Positions 51,101 to 58,644 of a stretch of DNA of 64,000 bases are shown piece by piece (position 1 is the stretch's first letter; the number at the start of each line of letters is the position of its first letter). Where the stretch lies: positions 97,739 through 161,738 of the forward strand of contig JAVHLM010000010.1 of assembly GCA_031082125.1 (NCBI GenBank), given 5' to 3'. The position numbers and the translations under genes were made by a program. The DNA comes from Candidatus Eremiobacterota bacterium. GTDB taxonomy: Bacteria > Vulcanimicrobiota > CADAWZ01 > Ess09-12. The notes under the pieces were generated by a model that did not search any database, was not told where the DNA came from, and saw nothing but the letters and a program-made list of their open reading frames with translations.

Positions 51101-52958
51101 TGGGAAGGATCCCCACCTCCATGCGTGCTGGTACTTCGGAGCCAAGGTCTTTGAGGCGATGGGAAACAGCGAGGAGGCCAACAGGTACTTCAACAACTTC
51201 ATCCAGTCCTTTCCTCAGTCTCCCGGCTTTTACCGGGAGCTCATCAAAGGCGCCGGAGACTCCATGGATTTTGAGAGCTGCGCCACTGCCCACAGAAGGT
51301 GGATTGGCTATTTCCCTGACGACCACCGCGGCTGGATATCATACCTGAAGCTCATGGCCTCCCACGGGTATCGTGAGCAGGCAAGGATCCTCGCCATGGA
51401 GATAATCACCACCTATTCCGGGCGGTGGTTTCTCGGGAAATCCTCCCGTGAATATCTCTTTGTCTACGGGCTTCTCCTCCTCTTCATTGAACGTTTCAAA
51501 GGAGCAGCGGAGATTTTTGAGGCTCTTCTGAAGGAATACCCCGATGAGTGCCCCTCTGCCTTTGCGCTTGCCAGGATAAAAATGCAGTCAGGGAAGCTCT
51601 CCGAGGCGGAGTCGCTTCTGAAAAAGCTCTCCGCGGTAGAAGATGTCTCCCTTCTGGCTCTCTATGAGCTTGCATCGCTGTATCTCAGGGAAAACCTCCC
51701 AGACAAGGCCTTTAAAGTCATCAATGATGGCATTGCCTTGAGGAAGAGCTCCTTTGAGCTCCTCTTCAGGAAAGCCGAGGTGCTCTGCGGGCAGCAGAAT
51801 TACACCGATGGCCTGGAGCTCGCGTACAAGCTCTGCATGGCCGACAAGAAGTTCATTCCCGCCCTTCTCCTTCACAACAGCATGCTGATGGCCAAGAAAA
51901 GGCCTTCGACGGACCTCCTCACGCGGGCCCTCCCGGTGAACCAGAAAAACCTCTATCTTCTCAAGGCCATTGCCTTCACCTCCTTTACCCTGGAGGAGTA
52001 TGGCAAGACCATTGCCGGCCTTGATCTTGCCGTCACCTGGAACAGGCTCGACAGGGAGTGCCTGCTTGCGCAGGGAATTGCCCACTACAGGACGGGGAGC
52101 TTTACGGAGGCCTTTGCCTCCTTTCAGAAAGCTGCCGAAGTGACTTACAGGAACCTGGATCTCTGGCTCTATCTGGGTGCCGTGAATTACCATCTCGGCA
52201 ATGAGGCCTTGTCAGAGACCTTCTTCAGGCAGGCCCTTCTGCAGGACAATATCTCCCCCCCTGCGCTGGTGAACCTGGGAGTGCTGCTCTATGAGAAAGG
52301 GAGCCTTCTCGAGGCGCAGCAGTGGGCGGAGAAAGCCATAAGGCTCAAGAACGACTATGGACCTGCATGGCATCTGAGGGCCCGGTGCCTCAGAGCTTAC
52401 GGAAACCTTGAGGAGGCTGAGAAAAGCATTGAAAGCGCCCTCCGCGCACTGCCCGATGCCCTTCCCGTCTGGGTTCTGAGAGGGGTGATCCTTATGGAGC
52501 AGAAGAAGATCAGCGAGGGCATGCTCTGCTTCAAAAAGGCTTCCGAGATGGCTCCCAAGGAGCCTGCGGTGTGGTTCAACCTTGCCCTCATCGCCTTTAT
52601 TGACAACAAGATTGATCATGCCTTCAAGTGCGTGAACCAGGCCCTCCTGCTGTTTCCTCTCTTTTTTGAGGCCCTCTTTCTCAACTCCCTCTGCCTTCTC
52701 AGGCTGGAGAAGATCTCGAAGTCGCAGGAATGCATGAGGAAAGCCGAAGAGGTTGACGAGGAGAAAGCCAAGAGATGGCAAAAGCTGCAGGCCATTCAGA
52801 ACAATGTGCTTGCCCCTCTCAAAGGGCTTGAGCTTGCCCGGGAGCCTTTCTCCCTTCCCGGCATTCCGACAGTCGTGATCCCGGACCCGGTGAGCATCTT
52901 CGATCTCGAATACCCTGAGGAGATAATACCCATTGTGAAGGAGTTCCAGTCTCCCTGA
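48189..52958 (+). CDS. Giant Ser/Thr protein kinase with extended TPR array
   Basis: About 1,589 residues. An N-terminal region (about 1-200) has no recognised domain. The eukaryotic-type kinase domain (about 207-475) follows: glycine loop LMGGMGIVYVA, Lys237 in AIKTF, HRDIKPSN with catalytic Asp332 and Asn337, DFGLGK (350-355) and APE (391-393). Then come more than 20 TPR-type repeats to about residue 1510. There is no membrane segment. All catalytic residues are present, so it is probably active. The start is uncertain: TTG 48189 has GGAGG about 10 bases upstream, and ATG 48219 has none. The gene is followed after 23 bases by a gene of unknown function and then the SWIM protein and retron-type reverse transcriptase, all in the same direction, suggesting it belongs to that locus. 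Confidence 0.9.
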   Translation: MPVYRKKKSAMEKDIYLEKFLLIFGCSVDSSGVTVNHEKGQSSIPWDSLTHAFLVYFKKKGIHNVPFFLLKAREFPQYFLLDGSALGSMKLMFEGVILMRRISIKRAAVKSSPIDDEFRDVVSRICGKFSWTFVDGPLRDFLKQGTASLPLCATLEELATYCDKVVNSSQGISEEAPASKDYLKEIQTLTGPITSREEWREGRIIDNRYIIQQVLMGGMGIVYVALDNLRARFYAIKTFQEKYLWEETVIQQFIREAEIWINLGKHMNIVQAERVMQREGKPYIILEYIQGSDLDTLLKEGLLAVHTSLDYALQFCDGMHYAFQRLGLVHRDIKPSNCFITRDQVIKISDFGLGKIVYESTKERKGFSLSAEKDKDVLASAAMVGTLPFMAPELFTDIKSASIKTDIYAFGVMLYQMLTGLNPFLDDDPTEVIERHLTLFPDDPSQVNPEVPPAMKAIVDKCIEKDPQDRYNDFSEITRDLREVFKSVTGSDFVQKSGENTFSEEDWIKKGLSLASLKLHREAIITFNEAFKLNNRSPAIIHKGISLSALGEYEKALEAFDEFQKLHPDYWKVWYHKGDTLRQCGNYEEALSHLEKAMSLTSQHGIIIGAIGKVMEEQGKLTEALEYYDKALEKSESMAEVWDYKGVLLMRMQRYPQAQEAFSEAVELNPRYLEAWFHRGLAFYELGFFSEAIKAHNLVLSLDGEYVPSLMGIGDCYRELREYTRSLDFYQKAISVDPESLPAQLAKVRLLVEASRYEEALDYINTLYEKNRENDQLLAELVQVYFELGLYNESYELCRDLQKRDRGNFRLALLLKCTRNWLAELRRLMEDIEECDALEKSFILKDLNTLLCVTCSVDGAKELLRYYLEHDDEPDTVLHLYLAFLEKMSGDNEKALSYIDRLNEASKKDDAEALNMKKVIMDSFEEKSSGLKFFSLGREEKRSPQEWMVFGIEKLHKNELKEALEAFQKALGKDPHLHACWYFGAKVFEAMGNSEEANRYFNNFIQSFPQSPGFYRELIKGAGDSMDFESCATAHRRWIGYFPDDHRGWISYLKLMASHGYREQARILAMEIITTYSGRWFLGKSSREYLFVYGLLLLFIERFKGAAEIFEALLKEYPDECPSAFALARIKMQSGKLSEAESLLKKLSAVEDVSLLALYELASLYLRENLPDKAFKVINDGIALRKSSFELLFRKAEVLCGQQNYTDGLELAYKLCMADKKFIPALLLHNSMLMAKKRPSTDLLTRALPVNQKNLYLLKAIAFTSFTLEEYGKTIAGLDLAVTWNRLDRECLLAQGIAHYRTGSFTEAFASFQKAAEVTYRNLDLWLYLGAVNYHLGNEALSETFFRQALLQDNISPPALVNLGVLLYEKGSLLEAQQWAEKAIRLKNDYGPAWHLRARCLRAYGNLEEAEKSIESALRALPDALPVWVLRGVILMEQKKISEGMLCFKKASEMAPKEPAVWFNLALIAFIDNKIDHAFKCVNQALLLFPLFFEALFLNSLCLLRLEKISKSQECMRKAEEVDEEKAKRWQKLQAIQNNVLAPLKGLELAREPFSLPGIPTVVIPDPVSIFDLEYPEEIIPIVKEFQSP

Positions 52959-52981
52959 CCGTGAGGCAAGCGAGGTAGGTC

Positions 52982-54853
52982 ATGGCACAGAAGGTGCTTT
53001 CCCTTAAAGAGCTGGAATCGGGAATCAGTGAGCTTCTCATCTCTTCCCGCAGTGACGCCGATCTCAGGAAGGAGCTTGAAATTATCTCAAAGCACCGCTC
53101 CTTTCCCGGGCTCACGTGGCTCTGGGGCCCCCCCCTTTACCGCCGCAATCGCGTGCTTTTCAGGCCATTAATCCTGGCCCACTTCTCTTCTTCTCTCGTG
53201 AAGCCCGACTTTCGCGGGGAATTCATCGAGTGGAAGGGCACCAGGGGAAGATCTCTCCAGGAGTGGCTCGAAGAGGCAGATTCCCTCGACGATGTCGAGC
53301 TCTTCCGCCGCCTCTTCCAGTGGAAGATAACCAGGGCAAAAGGATGGGGGATTGACTCCGGGGAGGCAGCAAGAGCGGTGGTATCACGCTTCAAGTCGGC
53401 AGAGACACCGGCGAAGCGGGTGATGGTGCTTTCCAAATTTGATCTGTGGTTTGCCCTCGATGAGGCCTCGGCTATGGATCTGTACCGCACTGACCGCGAT
53501 GCTTCAAAAGCCTTCATCCTCAGGCATCTTCCCCGCTCGTGGTGGGATGAGAGCAGGCGGGCCATCTGGCAGAGTCTCAGGGGGCTGGCCGGGCAGCATC
53601 ATGATGAAGAGCTTTCTTTTGCCCTGTACCGCAGGCAGGTCCGTTGCGCAGAGTGGCAGAAAGATGCCATTTCCCTCTGCGGGACCGTCCAGGACCCTGC
53701 CCGTCTCAATGAGGAGCTTGAGAAACGCCACCCGGAAGGTTACGGCATAGATCCCGGCGATCTTTTTGCCGAGCTCCTTAAGAGGCGCGGCCGCGACGTG
53801 CTGCCCTACGTGAAGATGAATCTCCACCGCCTGTGGTACAGGCGCATCTGGCAGAAAAGCGGCTATGAAAAGCTCGTGGACCTTGCCAGGGAAAAAGGCT
53901 GGCTCGACCTCTGGGGAGAGCTCGTAAGGGTGGCATCCAATCCCGCGGAATACAACAGGGAGATAAAGGCCCTCCTTGACAGCACCTCCCTGGGGGACAG
54001 CGAGATCAAAAAGCGCCTGCTTGCGATCAGCGGCATCTCCCGCGAGGTGAACTTCCCCGGTTTCGGCATAGCTTCAGTGAAGCAGCTTGACGATGCAAAT
54101 GCAGTAAGGCTCTACGAAAGGTTCCCGGGGCATCTCTCCGGCCCTTTCAAAATGCATATCATGGCCGCATGGGGAAATGTCTATCCAAAGCTGCTTGAGC
54201 TTCTCTTCAAAGCCGCTGACGAGCCCCTTATCGATTTTCTCGCGAGCCGTGCCCTCACAAGGAGCGGTTATATCATGAAGGACTCAATGGCCCAGGTAGT
54301 CGAGAGGCTTGCCGCTTATTATGAAAATCTCAGGCCTGACAGCCGGGCCTTTGGAAGAAGGGTCTGCGAGGTCCTGGGGCAGGTTCCCGCCTATGCAATT
54401 TATCGTTACGATGCCCTCATAAGGGAGAACCGACTTGCCCGCCTTCTTTTTGAGCGATCCTTTTCCTCCTATCTCGATGACGGTATTGCTTTCAGGAATC
54501 TTATTGAAGCCCCGGAGATCCACGTGCAGCTTCTTGCCTACCGCGTCCTGGGCCTGGATGATCCGAGGGCCGGGGAGATTGCATCTGAGAATATTCATAT
54601 CCTGATGGGAACACTCCTGAGGCCTCTTCAAAGGGCTACAAGGATCGCCGCCTTCAAGGCTCTTCTCAATGCCGCCGCTCCTGTTGAAAACGCGATGGTA
54701 TTACTCAGGAGGGCGCGGGAGGCCCTTGATCTCCCTGATATCCGCTATCCCAAGGAACAGCTCGTAGGGCTCATCGGCGCCTTGCTGGCGAAATGGCCCT
54801 CCCTGAGAAAGGAGAGCGAGGAACCCATGCTTTATACAGGAGGACGGCCATGA
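52982..54853 (+). CDS. Large helical protein of unknown function (retron-associated module)
   Basis: A 623-residue soluble protein, almost all helical, rich in Trp and Arg. It shows weak, irregular helical repeats (for example VYPKLLELLFKAADEPLIDF and ASRALTRSGYIM) that may be HEAT-like but are not clear enough to name. There is no catalytic motif I can identify. Its TGA overlaps the start of the next gene (ATGA), meaning tight coupling to the SWIM protein. It begins 23 bases after the kinase-TPR gene. Position between the kinase and the SWIM/reverse-transcriptase genes suggests it is a structural or regulatory component of that system. Confidence 0.65.
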   Translation: MAQKVLSLKELESGISELLISSRSDADLRKELEIISKHRSFPGLTWLWGPPLYRRNRVLFRPLILAHFSSSLVKPDFRGEFIEWKGTRGRSLQEWLEEADSLDDVELFRRLFQWKITRAKGWGIDSGEAARAVVSRFKSAETPAKRVMVLSKFDLWFALDEASAMDLYRTDRDASKAFILRHLPRSWWDESRRAIWQSLRGLAGQHHDEELSFALYRRQVRCAEWQKDAISLCGTVQDPARLNEELEKRHPEGYGIDPGDLFAELLKRRGRDVLPYVKMNLHRLWYRRIWQKSGYEKLVDLAREKGWLDLWGELVRVASNPAEYNREIKALLDSTSLGDSEIKKRLLAISGISREVNFPGFGIASVKQLDDANAVRLYERFPGHLSGPFKMHIMAAWGNVYPKLLELLFKAADEPLIDFLASRALTRSGYIMKDSMAQVVERLAAYYENLRPDSRAFGRRVCEVLGQVPAYAIYRYDALIRENRLARLLFERSFSSYLDDGIAFRNLIEAPEIHVQLLAYRVLGLDDPRAGEIASENIHILMGTLLRPLQRATRIAAFKALLNAAAPVENAMVLLRRAREALDLPDIRYPKEQLVGLIGALLAKWPSLRKESEEPMLYTGGRP

Positions 54854-56421
54854 TCTCCCTTGTGCTGGATTATGCAACGCCCAGTGCTCTCTCTTCAACA
54901 AGGGAGCGGGCCGATCTGAGCCTCACGTCCGACAGGAGGCGCCCGGTGCGCTTTCACGGCCGCGTGGCGGGCGAGATATTTCTTTTCCGCCTGGCCCTGC
55001 GCACCCTGGGAGAGGTCATCTGGTCAAGCGATGTGTGGAGGGAGAGCGGCACATTCCTCGATCCTGTCATCACTGTCCATCCCGACAGGATTATTTTTGA
55101 AGCCTTCAGCCAGGATCAGAGCACCTATGCGCAGGTGCTCGTCGATCCCTCCCTCTTCGAGGTGGAAGGGGAAGTGAGCTGCGGCACCACCAATGTGGAT
55201 TTTACCTCGTGGCTCTGGGCGGCCCTTGCGGAGCTCAGGTCCCACCGCGAGACATGGATACGTATTGATGCCGGCGGCTTCGAGGTGGCAACATCAGGGA
55301 GCGGCGGTCGCTTTGAACAGAAGGTGGAGCTTCCGATCCCGTGGATCCGGGGTTTTCTGCAGCTCATGGGAGCCATGGCCATGCCCGGGACTTCCCTTCA
55401 GGTGAGGCCTGTCGATCTCCTCTCGGCCATAAGGTTTCTGCGCTACACCAAGGCAAAAATGTCGCCGCGGGCCCTGAGGTATGAATTCCCTCCGGGGGAG
55501 GACGCCCGTATTGTCCTTGAGCCCTGGGAGCACGTCGTGAAGCTGAGGGGCGTCTCGCACCACTATGAGGAGCACAAGGTGATAAGGACCTGGGGGCGCA
55601 GGAGGCTCCGCCTCATAGAGCCTCTTCTCCCTTTCGCTGATGCCGTGAAGGTCTATCTCAAGGGGAGAGCGCTCCCCAGCTTTTATGCCGTGAAACTGGG
55701 AAGCATCACTTTCATCCTGGGCCTTTCAAGCTGGTCGGGAGCGCAGTGGACAGAGACGGCCGGCTTCGATCTCCTTATCAGTGACGGTGAAATAGATGGC
55801 GGCCTTCTTCAGAGCCTCACTGAAAAGCTCGCCTCGTCATATGCCATTGATGCAAGGAGGGAAGCGGAGTCTCTCGGCACTGGAATAGAGGAAGTCACTG
55901 CTGCCCTCGCGGCGCTGTGCCGACAGGGAAGGGTGGTCTATGACCTGGAGAACCGACAATACCGTTACCGGGAGCTCCTTGACAGTATCCCGCCTCATCA
56001 CGAGATCTTTCCGCCTGATGAAAGAAAAGAGAATGCCCGGGTGCTTCTCAGGGAGCACAGAGTCACCGTGGCATCCTGCACTCCCAGGGAGACAAGAAAA
56101 GTAAGGACCATGGATACGCCCGCAGGAAAAGTGACAAGAGAGATCCTTTATCGTGACTGGCATATCATGGGATCTGCCGGCGGGGAGAAAGAAGTTGAGG
56201 TGGTGCAGAATGATGCCGGCTCCCTCATTTTCGGCACCTGCGGCTGCAGGTTTTTCCAGGACAACCTCTTGAACAGGGGCCCCTGTGAGCACATGCTAGC
56301 CCTCCTTGCCGAGGGGGAGAAGGTCAAGAAAGACCGTCCCGCATCAGTGGAGGCAGCCTTGCCGCAGGGAGAGGGAAATAAAGGAGAAAAAGGTGACAAT
56401 TCAGGCAATGTGGAAGAATGA
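54850..56421 (+). CDS. SWIM zinc-finger domain protein (retron-associated)
   Basis: A 523-residue protein starting at ATG 54850 (ATGA overlap with the upstream stop, AGGAGG box). A long N-terminal region of unknown fold precedes a helical segment resembling a winged helix (about 335-385; EEVTAALAALCRQGRVVYD). The SWIM-type zinc finger near the C terminus has Cys464 and Cys466 (CGC) followed by Cys479 and His481 (CEH), the CxC-x12-CxH pattern. The final 35 residues are low complexity. SWIM fingers bind nucleic acid or proteins and occur in transposases, MuDR-like enzymes and Swi2/Snf2-associated proteins. It lies directly upstream of a structured non-coding segment and the reverse transcriptase. 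Confidence 0.78.
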   Translation: MISLVLDYATPSALSSTRERADLSLTSDRRRPVRFHGRVAGEIFLFRLALRTLGEVIWSSDVWRESGTFLDPVITVHPDRIIFEAFSQDQSTYAQVLVDPSLFEVEGEVSCGTTNVDFTSWLWAALAELRSHRETWIRIDAGGFEVATSGSGGRFEQKVELPIPWIRGFLQLMGAMAMPGTSLQVRPVDLLSAIRFLRYTKAKMSPRALRYEFPPGEDARIVLEPWEHVVKLRGVSHHYEEHKVIRTWGRRRLRLIEPLLPFADAVKVYLKGRALPSFYAVKLGSITFILGLSSWSGAQWTETAGFDLLISDGEIDGGLLQSLTEKLASSYAIDARREAESLGTGIEEVTAALAALCRQGRVVYDLENRQYRYRELLDSIPPHHEIFPPDERKENARVLLREHRVTVASCTPRETRKVRTMDTPAGKVTREILYRDWHIMGSAGGEKEVEVVQNDAGSLIFGTCGCRFFQDNLLNRGPCEHMLALLAEGEKVKKDRPASVEAALPQGEGNKGEKGDNSGNVEE

Positions 56422-56454
56422 TCCGTACGGCGTCATTCTTCAGGAATTTACCTG

Positions 56455-56611
56455 TCCGGCCCGGCGGTGGCCTGCACCCAGCGGTCCATTCCACGGTGCT
56501 TCGCCGTGGACGCTTATTGTACCACTCACACCGCCCCGGCTCCCATCGTACGAAACGATGGGAGGCCAGGGGTCCAGAGCCTTGCACGTGGGGCATCATC
56601 GCCGGGCCGGA
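56455..56611 (+). ncRNA. Candidate retron msr-msd non-coding RNA
   Basis: About 157 bases between the SWIM gene and the reverse transcriptase show retron-like structure. An 11-bp inverted repeat (CCGGCCCGGCG at 56456-56466, CGCCGGGCCGG at 56600-56610), extendable imperfectly inward to about 56477 and 56588, would be the a1/a2 stem. Just inside it is an AGC (56480-56482) where the branching G usually lies. Hairpin 1 (about 56488-56508; TCCACGG.. paired to ..CCGTGGA) fits msr. A long hairpin at 56534-56572, with 16 paired bases, two single-base bulges and a 5-base loop, fits msd. All features are visible by eye only; exact ends are not established. Confidence 0.7.
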
Positions 56612-56628
56612 GCCTTCATACAGGGGAG

Positions 56629-57903
56629 GTGGTCACCGTAGGAATTCTTGACTGGCTGAAGCGTATGGTCTCGCCGCCCCCGAAGCGTTCGGTGGCCCGC
56701 CTCCAGGCGGTACCCGAGAGTGATGTCGATCTTGTGTTTGAAACAGTGGATGTGTCCGGGGGACCCCTCAGGGAGCATCACCGCCGACAGGCTTTCCGCG
56801 ATGGCAGGCTTCTTCCCAAGAAGAAACAGATCTTTGGGGGGGGAAAGCATCCCTCTTATATGCCGGCCCGCGAGGCACGGCGATTTTTCTCTTCCACGAT
56901 GAGAACCCATGACCGCTCCATCAGGGATCTCCTTGCCGATGAGGAGCAGTTGAAGCGGTACGGCCTCCCTCTCTGGAAGACCGAAAAGGACCTTGCAGGG
57001 GCCCTGGGCATCTCCCCGGGTGAGCTTGCCTTTTTTTCCATACACCGCGAAATGGAAAGATCTCCCCACTATGTGACCTTCTCCATCCCCAAGAGCAGTG
57101 GAGGAGCGCGGGTAATCATGGCACCCAAGAAACGCCTGAAGGAGCTGCAGCGCAGGCTTCTTCAGGCCCTCGTGGAGAAGCTCCCCGTGAGCCCCTGTGC
57201 CCATGGCTTCATACGCCTGCGGTCAACAGTCACCGGTGCCAGGCCCCACGCCGGCCGGCAGGTCGTGGTGAACATGGATCTCAAGGATTTTTTCCCTTCT
57301 GTGCATTTCGGGAGGGTGCGGGGGTATCTGGTGGCGCTGGGTTACGGTTATGTGGTCGCCACGGTCCTGGCAGTGCTTATGACAGAAGCAGAGCGTCAGC
57401 CTGTGGATGTCGAGGGGACGATCTATCATGTGCCGGTGACTCCCCGTTATTGTGTGCAGGGGGCTCCCACAAGTCCAGGCATCTGTAACGCCATTGTCCA
57501 TAAAATGGACCGGCGGCTTTCCGGGTACGGGAAGGCCCTGGGGTTCACCTACACGCGCTATGCCGACGACCTTACCTTCTCGGGTGATGACCTCTCTCAA
57601 GTGAAGGCCCTGCTGGGAGGCGCCGCAAGGATTGTGAGCGAGGAAGGTTTTACGGTGCACCCCGGGAAAACCTCGGTGATGAGGAAAGGTCGCCGCCAGA
57701 CAGTGACAGGTATCGTGGTGAACAAAGTCCCCGGCCTCTCAAGGAAGGAAAGGAGGCGCATCCGCGCCCGGATTCACCGTTTTCAGAAAAGCTCCCCTGC
57801 TGCGGAAGAGCTCCGTTCCCTCAGGGGGAAGCTTGCCTACCTCTCCATGATCAACCTTGAGCAGGCTGAGAAGCTGAAAGCCCTCATGAATCACCCCGGC
57901 TGA
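56629..57903 (+). CDS. Retron-type reverse transcriptase
   Basis: About 424 residues if GTG 56629 is the start, or 412 from ATG 56665; neither has an ideal ribosome-binding site. The open frame extends upstream to 56467, but that part is the structured non-coding segment. After about 130 N-terminal residues come the RT motifs: FSIPKSSGGARVIMAPK, MDLKDFFPSVHF (first catalytic Asp), QGAPTSPGICN, and YTRYADDLTFSG (YADD at 57559-57570). The VTG of QTVTGIVVN is typical of region Y in retron enzymes. The long N terminus resembles that of myxobacterial retron RTs. The enzyme would copy the msd part of the adjacent RNA into branched DNA. It ends 17 bases before a convergent GAF gene, and no effector follows it. 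Confidence 0.9.
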   Translation: MVTVGILDWLKRMVSPPPKRSVARLQAVPESDVDLVFETVDVSGGPLREHHRRQAFRDGRLLPKKKQIFGGGKHPSYMPAREARRFFSSTMRTHDRSIRDLLADEEQLKRYGLPLWKTEKDLAGALGISPGELAFFSIHREMERSPHYVTFSIPKSSGGARVIMAPKKRLKELQRRLLQALVEKLPVSPCAHGFIRLRSTVTGARPHAGRQVVVNMDLKDFFPSVHFGRVRGYLVALGYGYVVATVLAVLMTEAERQPVDVEGTIYHVPVTPRYCVQGAPTSPGICNAIVHKMDRRLSGYGKALGFTYTRYADDLTFSGDDLSQVKALLGGAARIVSEEGFTVHPGKTSVMRKGRRQTVTGIVVNKVPGLSRKERRRIRARIHRFQKSSPAAEELRSLRGKLAYLSMINLEQAEKLKALMNHPG

Positions 57904-57920
57904 GCATCTGCAGGTTCCCC

Positions 57921-58445
57921 TCAGTCCCTTTCCCTCGGCTTTATGTCGGGGCGGACTTTTTTCACCACCATGGCGAGCTTTCTGCAGGCTGCCTCCAGAG
58001 AGGCCATATCTTCCTTCTTGAAGACGCCCTTGTAAAAATTATTGTCCATGTAAAAGATTCCAAGCAGCCCCTCATCAGAAAGGATAGGTGAGCAGAGGAC
58101 CGACCGGAGGCCCGAGATGACCACGCTTGACTTGTTGCTGAAACGGATATCCTCCATCGCATCGGCGGTAAGAACGGGCTCCTCGTTTTTTATCACCGTG
58201 TTGAGGATAGTAAGGCTCAGCTGCTCAGATTCAATCACATGTGACGTATCCACGTTATGGCCCGCTATAATGAAAAAGTCATCCTTCTGCTCGTCATAGA
58301 GCTGCATAAAGGCCCGCCCTGGTTTGAAACATTCCACTATGTCAGAAAAACAGCACGATAGGGCGTTCTCGGCATTTTCCGCCGATGCCCCATGCCGCTC
58401 GATCCTGGCATTGAGCTCATCCAGGCTGCAGTGTCTCTCTCCCAT
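57921..58445 (-). CDS. GAF-domain protein
   Basis: A 174-residue protein that is essentially one GAF domain (about 25-165), with the family-typical strands RAFMQLYDEQ, IIAGHNVD, LRSVLCSPIL and GIFYMDNNFY. GAF domains bind cyclic nucleotides or other small ligands and often sit in signalling proteins; here no output domain is attached. AGGAG precedes ATG. It is convergent with the retron reverse transcriptase and divergent from the FAD enzyme, so it is not an obvious part of either unit. Confidence 0.85.
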   Translation of the reverse strand: MGERHCSLDELNARIERHGASAENAENALSCCFSDIVECFKPGRAFMQLYDEQKDDFFIIAGHNVDTSHVIESEQLSLTILNTVIKNEEPVLTADAMEDIRFSNKSSVVISGLRSVLCSPILSDEGLLGIFYMDNNFYKGVFKKEDMASLEAACRKLAMVVKKVRPDIKPRERD

Positions 58446-58644
58446 TGCGCCTCACTCCTTTGCTCCCCTGTTCTTTACCCGTCACTCTTCAATGTTAATG
58501 TTCCACGCTGCTCCGCAGGATTCCTATTGGCTGGAGTGCTGCGCTTCCATGGTCCTCTCATTTTTCCTCCTCCCTGGCAGGACCACGAGCGGTGGTGGAA
58601 AAATATTCACTGAAGCCTGCGATGGTCAGGAGGGAGCATGGACC

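Noticed and set aside
56467..56628. N-terminal extension of the reverse transcriptase frame
   Set aside because: The DNA here is better explained by RNA structure, and the extension is Arg/Pro/His-rich without RT motifs.
56306..56641. Open frame between the SWIM gene and reverse transcriptase that could be called a small gene
   Set aside because: It overlaps the inverted repeats and hairpins of the predicted retron RNA, and its translation has no sensible composition.
58324..58644. Upstream extension of the FAD oxidoreductase frame
   Set aside because: It overlaps the 5' part of the divergent GAF gene in antisense. The dinucleotide fold begins directly after the ATG at 58645, which has a Shine-Dalgarno box.
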